This document shows positions 33,897 to 41,774 of a DNA stretch of 64,000 nt, piece after piece. The notes under the pieces were generated by a model, which made no database searches, was not told the origin of the DNA, and was given only the letters and a program-made list of their open reading frames with translations. The DNA is taken from NCBI GenBank assembly GCA_043764095.1, contig JAYUKX010000104.1:59231-123230 (forward strand), read 5' to 3'. The stretch is from M3007 sp043764095. Lineage in GTDB: Bacteria; Bacteroidota; Bacteroidia; Chitinophagales; Saprospiraceae. Position numbers and translations under genes: made by a program. The stretch's first letter is position 1; each line of letters starts with the position of its first letter.

Positions 33897-34034
33897 TGTT
33901 TGTTGTTGTTGGAGGTGTCACCGATGCATCGGCATGCTAAATTTAGGTTTTTACTTGAGGCAAATATAACGATACAACTGCGAAGGTAAGTTCCTTAGTG
34001 GTATTCGTTTAGTTTATTGTTTATGATATAGGCA

Positions 34035-34185
34035 GCAATTTCCCATGTGGATCAAAACTAAGATAGGATAGATAAACGGATGAAACGGATCACGCGGATT
34101 ATTTTGAAACAATCCGCTCTAATTCGTAAAATCCGTTTCATCCGTTTTCCCATTGAACAACAGGGTGTATATCACATTGTAAATT
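34035..34185 (+). repeat. Dispersed palindromic repeat family A, copy 2
   Basis: Same orientation as copies 1 and 4. Begins GCAATTTCCCATGTGGATCA; the right end has drifted (ATTGTAAATT in place of ATGGGAAATTGC). The central GGAT set has lost one repeat. It lies between divergently transcribed genes (33896 and 34299). Confidence 0.8.
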
Positions 34186-34264
34186 AATATTATATAGGCC
34201 ATTTTACCCAAAAACAGTATCTTCTATAAAAATAAAATTCAAACAAAATCATCACCTTTTATCC

Positions 34265-34272
34265 TATCTTTG
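34265..34272 (+). promoter_or_regulatory. -7 box (TATCTTTG) for the RskA-like gene
   Basis: TATCTTTG, 26 nt before the GTG start at 34299. Confidence 0.45.
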
Positions 34273-34298
34273 CCTTTACATTTTCAAAAAAAATAAAC

Positions 34299-34787
34299 GT
34301 GGGGAAAAACGCTACTATTATTCTAATTTTGTTGCTTACTGGGTTTTCATTGTATAAAACCTATACTTTACGCCAAATAAGTAAAGAAAATGACTCGCTA
34401 GTTACAAAAAATGAACAACTCGTAGCCGCTCAGCAGCACCTCCGCGACCAAATTGCGATGCTGAAGGATTCCGATACCAAACGGGTAAACCTCTCTGATG
34501 GATCCGCAAAAGTAAATACCTATTTGTATTATAATCCTTTACGGGAAGAAATCGCATTGGATCTTGGCGGTATCGCCGTCCCGCCCGAAGGTAAATATCT
34601 CCAATTGTGGGGCTTGGAAAAAAATAAAAAGGTAAGACTTGGTATGATCCAAACTACTGCTGCGGGTTCGTGGCAAACGATACCGTACAAACCCGCTTTG
34701 GATAGTTTTATGATCTCCTTGGATGTGGCAAAAGAAGGGGATACTTTTCCTACAATCGTCCTTTTGAATGGTGCAATAAAAAAATAA
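34299..34787 (+). CDS. Membrane-anchored anti-sigma-K (RskA-like) domain protein
   Basis: A 162-aa protein that starts at a GTG (no in-frame ATG upstream). Residues 4-18 are a membrane anchor (NATIILILLLTGFSLYKTY), residues 25-60 a coiled coil ('ENDSLVTKNEQLVAAQQHLR'), and residues about 75-160 match the C-terminal part of RskA-type anti-sigma factors ('YLQLWGLEKNKKVRLGMIQT', 'FMISLDVAKEGDTFPTIVLL'). The N-terminal sigma-binding zinc-finger domain is absent, so it may not bind a sigma factor. It is directly followed (1 bp gap) by the PSCyt1/DUF1549/DUF1553 gene, with which it must be co-transcribed. Confidence 0.7.
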   Translation: MGKNATIILILLLTGFSLYKTYTLRQISKENDSLVTKNEQLVAAQQHLRDQIAMLKDSDTKRVNLSDGSAKVNTYLYYNPLREEIALDLGGIAVPPEGKYLQLWGLEKNKKVRLGMIQTTAAGSWQTIPYKPALDSFMISLDVAKEGDTFPTIVLLNGAIKK

Positions 34788-34788
34788 T

Positions 34789-37539
34789 ATGATGCGGTCA
34801 AAATTTATTATTTTCATCAGCACTTTTATAGGTGCTTTTTTGCTTTGGCAATGGTATAATCACAGTCAAAAAGTGGATTATGCCACGCAAATTAAGCCCA
34901 TACTCAATCAAAGATGTATCACCTGTCACGGTGGCGTAAAAAAGAACGGCGGATTTAGTCTGCTCACCCGCGAAGAAGCACTCAAGCCTGCAAAAAGCGG
35001 TAAACCCGCCATTGTACCCGGCGACGCTGATGCCAGCGAAATGATTCGCCGCCTCACTTGCTCGGATGTGGATGACCGAATGCCCTACAAAAAACCACCG
35101 CTGTCGGAAGCCGAAATTGAACTGCTTAAATCTTGGGTTAATCAGGGTGCTAATTGGGAAATCCACTGGGCTTACCAACCGCTACAAGCGACCAATATTC
35201 CTGGAGAAAACACATTTTGGAGTGGAAATACACCCAAATGGGGCAATAATCCCATCGACGCATTTATCCTCGAACGCCTGAATAAAGAACAACTCAGCCC
35301 ATCACCAGAAGCCGATAAAAGAACCCTGCTCCGCCGTGTTTGTCTCGACTTAACGGGCATACCACCCACCGAAGCGCAAGTAAACCAGTTTATGGGCGAT
35401 ACCCTCGCGGGCGCGTACGAACGACTCGTGGATACCTTGCTCGCCCGTCCACAATACGGTGAAAAATGGGCTGCCCTTTGGCTCGATCTCGCCCGATATG
35501 CCGATTCAAAAGGTTATGAACGCGATGCCATTCGCTCCGCTTGGCGTTACCGCGATTGGCTGATTGAGTCTTTTAATGCGGATATGCCTTATAACCAGTT
35601 TATTACGGAACAATTGGCAGGTGATCTGTTGCCCAATCCCACCGATGCGCAATATATCGCCACTACTTTTCACCGAAATACGCCTACGAATGACGAAGGC
35701 GGCACAGATAACGAGGAATTCCGTACCGCTGCTATTTTGGATCGCGTAAATACGACTTGGGAGGCCGTTATGGGTACTTCTTTTACCTGTATCCAATGCC
35801 ATAGTCACCCTTATGACCCGTTTTTCCACGACGAATACTACAAATTCGCGGCTTTTCTCAATAATACCCGCGATTACGATACGCATCCCGATTATCCATT
35901 GCTGCGCCAATATACCGGCGATGATAGCCTCAAAATGACTGCATTGCGCTCGTGGCTTACTACCAATGCCAATCCGCTGGAGCGCGAACGCGTCCTCCAA
36001 CTGCTCAAACTTTGGCAACCGGTGTATTATTCCCTCGAAGCCGATAGCATGGTCAATTCTGATCTGTTGGATACAAAATACCTCGGTTTTAGTCATCCTT
36101 CTCGTGCGCGTATGCGAGGAATTGAACTGGAAGGACGTACCCAATTGATTTATAAAGGCTATACGATGGTTGCTGGAGGTGCCGTAGTGATACACTTGGA
36201 TAGCACCAATGGCCCCATCCTTTGTACCATACCCGTTAAAACCAATGTGGACGGTAAAAGTGTACAATACCTTGATATTAAACCAGTTAGCGGTAAGCAC
36301 GATTTGTATTTAACCTATACCAATCCGGCATTGCGCAACCAACCCAATGCTTTTGGGGTGCAATACGATTGGTTTGCTTTTGTACAACCGTTTCCGGGCA
36401 AAGACAAACAGGGCTACCAAGATCAATACCAAGCCTTTTTCCAATTGATGAATGCTAAATGCGAAACGACGCCTGTGATGTTTGAAAACCCCGATTTCAT
36501 GCATCGAAAAACCTTTGTTTTTGAAAGAGGGAATTGGCTCGTGCCTGCGCAGGAAGTGACACCCCAAACACCCAAAAATATGCCACCGCTACCAGCAGGC
36601 GCTCCGACGAATAGGCTCGGACTGGCACAATGGATGACCGCAAAAGAACACCCGCTCACAGCACGTGTCATGGTCAATCGTTTATGGGAACAGATTTTTG
36701 GTATCGGTATTGTTGAGACCGTAGAGGATTTTGGCTCACAGGGTACACCTCCATCGCACCAAGCATTGTTAGACTGGATGGCCTGGACATTTGTCAATGA
36801 TAATCAATGGAGTATGAAAAAAATGCTTCGCCTGATGGTGACTTCTGCGGCTTACAAACAATCGTCGCATACCAGTCCAGATTTGCAAGAACGCGACCCC
36901 CAAAACCGACTGCTGGCGCGTGGCCCACGGATACGGCTTTCCGCCGAACAAATACGGGATCAAGCCTTGGTGGTCAGTGGTTTGTACAACCCTAAGATGT
37001 ACGGTAAACCTGTTATGCCCTACCAGCCCGATGGTATATGGCTTACCCCTTGGAACGGCGACGCATGGATCTTGTCCAAAGGCGACGAGCAATACCGAAG
37101 GGCACTTTATACCTTCTGGAAACGAAGCAGCCCATACCCTTCTACCATGACTTTTGATGGCGCGGGTCGTAATCTTTGCACTTCAAGGAGGATCCGTACC
37201 AATACACCACTACAAGCATTGGTGACGCTCAATGATCCCGTTTATATGGAATGTGCTAAGCATTTGGCCTTGAAAATGTTGGAAAATACGGCACAAAACT
37301 GGGATTTAGCGATACAAAACGGGTATTTAGCCATTACAGGCCGACCTATTGCACCCAATAAGGCAATGGTGCTCAAGTCTTTATTTAACCAGTCCATCCA
37401 ATATTATACCGCCCATCCTCAAGCAGTTTCTGACCTGCTCAATGATTTGGCTTGTAACCAACATGACCCCAATTTGGCGGCCATGACAGTCGTCGCCAAT
37501 AGTATGTTGAATTTGGATGAAGTTGTGGTGAAAGAATAG
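34789..37539 (+). CDS. PSCyt1-DUF1549-DUF1553 protein (planctomycete-type cytochrome c fusion)
   Basis: A 916-aa exported protein. A hydrophobic leader (residues 4-22, 'KFIIFISTFIGAFLLWQWY') anchors or exports it. PSCyt1 at about 35-105 has heme motif CITCH in 'IKPILNQRCITCHGGVKKNG'. DUF1549 spans about 154-360 and ends with 'TSFTCIQCHSHPYDPFFHDE', a second CxxCH. DUF1553 is at about 607-885 ('HPLTARVMVNRLWEQIFGIG'). The order is that of the large planctomycete family, also found in some Bacteroidota; the reaction is unknown, but genes of this kind are often next to DUF1501 or sulfatase genes, which are absent here. The short protein upstream with an RskA-like domain is co-transcribed. Confidence 0.92.
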   Translation: MMRSKFIIFISTFIGAFLLWQWYNHSQKVDYATQIKPILNQRCITCHGGVKKNGGFSLLTREEALKPAKSGKPAIVPGDADASEMIRRLTCSDVDDRMPYKKPPLSEAEIELLKSWVNQGANWEIHWAYQPLQATNIPGENTFWSGNTPKWGNNPIDAFILERLNKEQLSPSPEADKRTLLRRVCLDLTGIPPTEAQVNQFMGDTLAGAYERLVDTLLARPQYGEKWAALWLDLARYADSKGYERDAIRSAWRYRDWLIESFNADMPYNQFITEQLAGDLLPNPTDAQYIATTFHRNTPTNDEGGTDNEEFRTAAILDRVNTTWEAVMGTSFTCIQCHSHPYDPFFHDEYYKFAAFLNNTRDYDTHPDYPLLRQYTGDDSLKMTALRSWLTTNANPLERERVLQLLKLWQPVYYSLEADSMVNSDLLDTKYLGFSHPSRARMRGIELEGRTQLIYKGYTMVAGGAVVIHLDSTNGPILCTIPVKTNVDGKSVQYLDIKPVSGKHDLYLTYTNPALRNQPNAFGVQYDWFAFVQPFPGKDKQGYQDQYQAFFQLMNAKCETTPVMFENPDFMHRKTFVFERGNWLVPAQEVTPQTPKNMPPLPAGAPTNRLGLAQWMTAKEHPLTARVMVNRLWEQIFGIGIVETVEDFGSQGTPPSHQALLDWMAWTFVNDNQWSMKKMLRLMVTSAAYKQSSHTSPDLQERDPQNRLLARGPRIRLSAEQIRDQALVVSGLYNPKMYGKPVMPYQPDGIWLTPWNGDAWILSKGDEQYRRALYTFWKRSSPYPSTMTFDGAGRNLCTSRRIRTNTPLQALVTLNDPVYMECAKHLALKMLENTAQNWDLAIQNGYLAITGRPIAPNKAMVLKSLFNQSIQYYTAHPQAVSDLLNDLACNQHDPNLAAMTVVANSMLNLDEVVVKE

Positions 37540-37544
37540 GGCTT

Positions 37545-38174
37545 TTACTGTTGGGATTGCTGTAATACCTGCAAAAACACTTGGCTATCTTGCGCACCGG
37601 AAACAGCGCGTTTTCGGTCAAAAACAAAAAATGGCACTCCTGTTATCCCAAATTGTTGCGCTTCATAGATATCATGGGCCACTTCATCGGCATAAGTATC
37701 GGCTTCCAATACTTCCGTAATGGCATTGGCGTCCAAACCGATTTCAGCACCGATTTCGGCTAGTACACCCTTATCCGCTGTGTTTTTACCTTCGGAGAAA
37801 TACGCAGCAAAAAGACGTTCTTCTGCGGCATCTTGCAGCCCTTTTGTTTTGGCATAATGCGAAAAACGGTGTGCATCAAAAGAATTAGCGACTACTGCCT
37901 TGTCAAAATGATAATCAAGCCCAACGGATTGTGCTATATTGGTCACATGATCTATCATTTGAGCTGTTTCTTGCGCCGACCAGCCCTTTTTTTCGATTAA
38001 TGATTGTGTAACGCTTTTGTTGGGCTCTGTTTTTAAATTAGGATCTAATTGGAAGGCTTTCCAGACTATTTCCACGTTATCGCGGCCTTCAAATTGCGCC
38101 AAAGCCGCTTCAAATTTGCGTTTGCCGATATAACAAAACGGACACATTACGTCCGACCAAATTTCAACTTTCAT
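37545..38174 (-). CDS. DsbA-family oxidoreductase (FrnE-like)
   Basis: A 209-aa cytoplasmic protein. The thioredoxin-like active site CPFC is at residues 11-14 ('VEIWSDVMCPFCYIGKRKFE'), and 'GITGVPFFVFDRKRAVSGAQ' carries the cis-proline loop. 'FQLDPNLKTEPNKSVTQSLI' and 'VGLDYHFDKAVVANSFDAHR' match FrnE-type DsbA-like proteins, which are thiol-disulfide isomerases in the cytosol. No signal peptide. Converges with the DUF1553 gene, 5 bp apart. Confidence 0.9.
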   Translation of the reverse strand: MKVEIWSDVMCPFCYIGKRKFEAALAQFEGRDNVEIVWKAFQLDPNLKTEPNKSVTQSLIEKKGWSAQETAQMIDHVTNIAQSVGLDYHFDKAVVANSFDAHRFSHYAKTKGLQDAAEERLFAAYFSEGKNTADKGVLAEIGAEIGLDANAITEVLEADTYADEVAHDIYEAQQFGITGVPFFVFDRKRAVSGAQDSQVFLQVLQQSQQ

Positions 38175-38182
38175 ATTTTTGC

Positions 38183-38213
38183 TACAAATGTTTGACTTCT
38201 CCGAAGTCTTTTG
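38183..38213. repeat. Single copy of the family C repeat
   Basis: Same as the unit in 40681-40806 (TACAAATGTTNGACTTCTCC then GAAGTCTTTTG). Contains the small stem GACTTC-TCC-GAAGTC, immediately upstream of the DsbA-like gene. Confidence 0.6.
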
Positions 38214-38285
38214 TGGATATACAAAACCTCAAGTTGCACTAAATTGTTCTTGTTTGGTAACAGAAATATGCATTATCAATTTTGA

Positions 38286-38434
38286 GGTGCAGCGCACTGC
38301 AATATTTGTAGCAAAAATTGGCAACATCATGTGTAAAGGTGCAGCGCACCGTGATATTCGTAATATTGCGGTGCGCTGCACCTTCAAAACGCGGAAAATT
38401 TATCTTTGCTACAAATATTGCGGTGCGCTGCACC
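38286..38434. repeat. 149-bp nested inverted-repeat element, family D
   Basis: Four copies of a 23-30 bp unit containing GGTGCAGCGCACYGC, alternating in orientation. The outer pair (38286-38315 and 38405-38434) are 30-bp arms with one mismatch. The inner pair (38336-38358 and 38362-38384) are 23-bp arms with two mismatches around CGT. Both stems can form simultaneously. A short related palindrome GGTGCGCCGCACC occurs at 63786. Confidence 0.8.
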
Positions 38435-38485
38435 TTTTTGATGAACATAATTGTGGCCATCTGCCCTTTTCCTAGCGCATATCAG

Positions 38486-38493
38486 TACATTTG
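38486..38493 (+). promoter_or_regulatory. -7 box (TACATTTG) for the EamA transporter gene
   Basis: TACATTTG, 43 nt before the ATG at 38537. Confidence 0.45.
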
Positions 38494-38536
38494 CGGCGAT
38501 TTTACTTAAAATCGAGCAAAATTGAATTAAAAAAGC

Positions 38537-39421
38537 ATGTTAAAAGAGCATAAAACCTTTGTCATTTGGGGATCATTTTTACTACTTACCCTTGCTTGGG
38601 GCAGTTCGTTTATCTTGGTAAAACGTGCGTTGCAGGCGGGGTTTGCGCCATTTGAAATTGCGTCGATGCGTATGATTGCGGCTATGGCGGTATTGGGCAT
38701 TCCCGCTGCGATTAGTATTCCTAAAATTCCTCGGGAAAAATTGCCAATTATCGTCATTTCAGGGTTGATTAGTATGTTGATTCCAGCCTTTTTGTTCTGT
38801 TCAGCGCAAGTGCATATCAACAGTTCTGTAGCGAGTATTTTAAATGCCCTTACGCCTGCTTTTACATTTATTGTAGGGATCATGGTATTCCAGCAGCCCA
38901 TAAAAGGTATGCAAATACTGGGTCTATTGATCGGTTTTGTCGGTTCCACGATGCTTATTTTGGTCAATTCGAAAGGAGAGTTCACGTTAAACCATTACGC
39001 ATTATTGATTTTAGTGGCTACTTTTTTGTATGGTACCAATGTCAATTTGGTGAAAAATAAATTAGCAGGCGTAAAACCTGGGCATATTTCTGCTGTCGCT
39101 GTATCGGCATCAGGTATATCGGCGCTTATTTATCTTTTATGGAGCGGCAATATTCCTCATATTTATCAAAACGGGCTAGAGCATCCGTGGGCATTTGGCG
39201 CAATGATCTTATTGGGTGCTATGGGAACAGCCTTTGCGACCGTTGTTTTTAACTATATGCTCACGATGACGACCTCTGTTTTCGCTAGCGCAATTACCTA
39301 TTTTATACCCATTGTGGGTATCATGTGGGGTGTTTGGGATGGCGAAGTGCTTGTTTTTTGGCATTATTTGGGCATGTTGTTTATTGTTGGCGGGGTTATC
39401 ATACTCAATCGTTTTAGGTAG
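38537..39421 (+). CDS. EamA-family (DMT superfamily) transporter
   Basis: A 294-aa membrane protein with ten predicted helices, arranged as two EamA repeats. Repeat 1 has 'LLTLAWGSSFILVKRALQAG' and 'ISMLIPAFLFCSAQVHINSS'; repeat 2 has 'LLILVATFLYGTNVNLVKNK' and 'TTSVFASAITYFIPIVGIMW'. DMT proteins are mostly exporters of amino acids, nucleosides or other small metabolites. The 3' end overlaps the convergent hydrolase gene by 58 bp. Confidence 0.9.
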   Translation: MLKEHKTFVIWGSFLLLTLAWGSSFILVKRALQAGFAPFEIASMRMIAAMAVLGIPAAISIPKIPREKLPIIVISGLISMLIPAFLFCSAQVHINSSVASILNALTPAFTFIVGIMVFQQPIKGMQILGLLIGFVGSTMLILVNSKGEFTLNHYALLILVATFLYGTNVNLVKNKLAGVKPGHISAVAVSASGISALIYLLWSGNIPHIYQNGLEHPWAFGAMILLGAMGTAFATVVFNYMLTMTTSVFASAITYFIPIVGIMWGVWDGEVLVFWHYLGMLFIVGGVIILNRFR

Positions 39422-40344
39422 TCGCGCGCTATTTGGGCGGTGACCGAGCCAGTTTCTTCCATTGGCAAATGCCCTGCATTGGGTATGATGACCAAGGTAT
39501 CATTGGGCAATGCTTTTTGAAATGCGTAAGATAGTGCTACTGGAATGTGTTTGTCTTGTGCGCCCCAAAGGATCATCGTAGGCGTTTGAATATTGGGCAA
39601 TGCGTCATAATGATTATCGTAATTCGTTGATTTTGAAGCAACTTTACGGATTAATGCATCGCGATTACCTGCGCGTAAGGTCATATCGTAATATTGATCC
39701 ACCAAAGCAGTGGTTACTTTAGACGGATCGGCGTATTCATTTTTAATGCTTTTTTCAACAAGACCATAAGGAGTTATAAAACGAACAAATTCCCGCAAAA
39801 CAGGTATTCCTGCAATTTTAAACCCAATTGGCGTTCCCGTACTTTGGAACGGAATACCGGCGGCATCTATCAAGATCATCTTTTTAACGCGATTGGGATA
39901 TAGCCGCGCCATTTGCCAACAAACCTCTCCACCTAACGAATTTCCGGCCATATAACATTGAGAAATACCTAATTGATCCAAGAAATGGGCTACAAATATA
40001 GCGTATTCGGGGCCATTAAAGAGGGTATGGCCATCGGAACCCGTCAAACCGAAATCGGGTAAATCCAACCGGATGATCCGAAAATCACTGGACAATTCAG
40101 TTACCCAAGAGGACCAAGTATGGAGACTGGAACTGGTGCCATGTAATAAAATTAACGGCGTACTATCGCGATTAGCGGCCATACCTTCGTCGCGATAATG
40201 CACCTGAATGCCATCCACAAGCATAAATTGGGAGGGCGGCGGTGCGTATTTACCTTTTAGCGATTCGAGGGATTTATCGGGTGCATAGCCCCAAATAGTG
40301 GAGAGGACTATGATGATGAGTACGGAGTAGAATAATTTACGCAT
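39364..40344 (-). CDS. Alpha/beta hydrolase
   Basis: A 326-aa protein with a hydrophobic N-terminus (LFYSVLIIIVLSTIWGY), so it is membrane-anchored or exported. It has the oxyanion-hole 'LILLHGTSSSLHTWSSWVTE', the nucleophile Ser136 in GNSLGG, the Asp in 'LWGAQDKHIPVAL', and the His in 'NAGHLPMEETGS'. All three catalytic residues are present. The closest relatives are haloalkane dehalogenase/epoxide hydrolase/lipase-type proteins; the substrate cannot be told. Its 3' end overlaps the EamA gene by 58 bp; both ends look real by protein similarity, so one stop may be read through the other's terminator region. Confidence 0.9.
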   Translation of the reverse strand: MRKLFYSVLIIIVLSTIWGYAPDKSLESLKGKYAPPPSQFMLVDGIQVHYRDEGMAANRDSTPLILLHGTSSSLHTWSSWVTELSSDFRIIRLDLPDFGLTGSDGHTLFNGPEYAIFVAHFLDQLGISQCYMAGNSLGGEVCWQMARLYPNRVKKMILIDAAGIPFQSTGTPIGFKIAGIPVLREFVRFITPYGLVEKSIKNEYADPSKVTTALVDQYYDMTLRAGNRDALIRKVASKSTNYDNHYDALPNIQTPTMILWGAQDKHIPVALSYAFQKALPNDTLVIIPNAGHLPMEETGSVTAQIARDYLKRLSMITPPTINNMPK

Positions 40345-40380
40345 AATTAAAGTCTTTTTGATGATAAATTAAGGTGAGTG

Positions 40381-41050
40381 CGCGACAAAATCGGTGCATG
40401 ACATTTTTTTATTTTAAATTAATGTTGGGCTTCCTCATTAAAGTTGACACTTATACTTCGGCTTTGTAGATTTTGTGCATGGAAATCCTACTGTGCCCCA
40501 TAAATCTATGCACAAAACCTAACAACGCTCAGTATAAATAAGATTAAGCAGCCTTTTTTAATGCTTTGACTCAATTTTGTCTATAAGATCTGATCCATGA
40601 CTTCGGAGAAGTCCAACATTTGTTGTAAGATAGTTCACCCCCATATTTTGTGCGATACGAGCCGCTCAGACTAAAGCCCTTACAAAGGTTGGACTTCTCC
40701 GAAGTCTTTTGAGGCATTCGAGATATTTTTTACAAATGTTGGACTTCTCCGAAGTCTTTTGAGGCATTCGAGATATTTTTTACAAATGTTGGACTTCTCC
40801 GAAGTCATGGATCTTATTATTTGGGCAAGTGACAAAATTCGGAGTATGACATTTTTCCATTCTAAATTAATGTTGAACAAGTAGGTAATTCTCCCAGGTT
40901 CAATGCTATGCCCCGATTTTGTCATACACTCAATTAAGGTTTGATTTTGGCAAATGTAAGATATACTTCGGCTCTGTAGGTTTTGTGCATGAAAATCCTA
41001 CTGTGACCCATAAATCTATGTACAAAACCTAACAACGCTCAGTATAAATA
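40381..41050. repeat. Repeat complex: families B and C, with inverted and direct copies
   Basis: A 670-bp gene-free block. Two 88-bp direct copies (40453-40540 and 40963-41050; family B) have internal inverted arms AGGTTTTGTGCAT / ATG(T/C)ACAAAACCT. Upstream of each is a related 51-bp piece (40381-40430 and about 40829-40879). Between them is a 50-bp tandem repeat, 2.5 copies (40681-40806; family C). A 32-bp inverted pair (40592-40623 and 40782-40813) is perfect and contains the same unit. A 38183 copy of C lies 2 kb away. No ORF is supported. Confidence 0.8.
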
Positions 41051-41108
41051 AAGCCACGATTAAACCTTACCTCTTATCCTCCGTCAAAAGCCCATCCTTA
41101 ACAAAAAA

Positions 41109-41129
41109 GGCACTGTAAATCGCAGTGCC
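41109..41129 (+). other. Leader hairpin upstream of the heptad-repeat gene
   Basis: GGCACTG-TAAATCG-CAGTGCC, 7-bp arms, 24 nt before the ATG at 41154. It could mask the start or be the end of an upstream transcript. Confidence 0.35.
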
Positions 41130-41153
41130 CATATTTAAAAAATCTTATTCATT

Positions 41154-41651
41154 ATGAAAAAGCAAATCATGTTCATGCTGGCCTTTTGCTCCCTCGTTAT
41201 CACAGCCCAAGCCCAACAATCCGAAAAAGCGGATAAACTAGAAGACAAAGTAGATCGCAAAGAGAATAAAATTGACCGTGCCGAGAACAAACGCGATCGT
41301 GCTGAAAACCGCCGCGACCGCCGCGAAGATGTTAAAGACAATGCCGAAGATGTTAAAGACAAACGCGAAGACAAACGCGATGTCCGCGAAGATCGCCGCG
41401 ATGCCCGCGAAGATGTACGCGATGCCAAACACGATGGTGGCAAACGCGATAAAATAGAAGACCGCCGCGATGCTCGCGAAGATGTACGCGATGCGAACGA
41501 AGATGTACGCGATAACCGCGAAGACCGCAAGGACAAACGCGAAGATGTACGCGACAAGCGCGAAGACAAGCGCGACCGCGCAGAAAACAAACGTGATCGT
41601 GCGGAAAACAAACGCGACCGTAAGGAAAATAAGAAAGATAAGAAAAACTAA
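41154..41651 (+). CDS. Exported heptad-repeat polyampholyte (highly charged)
   Basis: A 165-aa protein. Residues 1-21 are a signal peptide (MKKQIMFMLAFCSLVITAQA). The rest is 19 consecutive heptads and a partial twentieth of the type K/V-R-D-x-x-E-D/N (for example KRDRAEN, VRDKRED, RRDARED), with one interruption (AKHDGG) at the tenth. About a third of residues are Arg/Lys and a third Asp/Glu. It should fold as a single long helix or a charged coiled coil. The opposite strand is open for 158 codons but is Ser/Arg-only shadow. A periplasmic or outer-surface position is inferred; function unknown. Related proteins with low-complexity charged tails are known from Bacteroidota, but I cannot name the family. 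Confidence 0.75.
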   Translation: MKKQIMFMLAFCSLVITAQAQQSEKADKLEDKVDRKENKIDRAENKRDRAENRRDRREDVKDNAEDVKDKREDKRDVREDRRDAREDVRDAKHDGGKRDKIEDRRDAREDVRDANEDVRDNREDRKDKREDVRDKREDKRDRAENKRDRAENKRDRKENKKDKKN

Positions 41652-41774
41652 GGAATAAGATTAGGTTGCTTAAATAAGTGTTAAATAAATATTAAGTACT
41701 ATTGTTCATCCAACCAATTAGTACAAGTTTTCGTCATTGAGGATATATTTTTAACCAATACATATCTTCACATT

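Noticed and set aside
40681..40806. Small CRISPR-like array because of a 50-bp period.
   Set aside because: The whole 50-bp unit repeats with no unique spacers, only 2.5 copies exist and no cas gene is seen. It is a plain tandem repeat.
40680..40925. 81-aa minus-strand ORF.
   Set aside because: Consists of translated 50-bp tandem repeat units.
41135..41611. 158-aa minus-strand ORF opposite the heptad-repeat gene.
   Set aside because: It is a Ser/Arg-only shadow forced by the codon pattern of the plus-strand gene, which has a signal peptide and a regular heptad.
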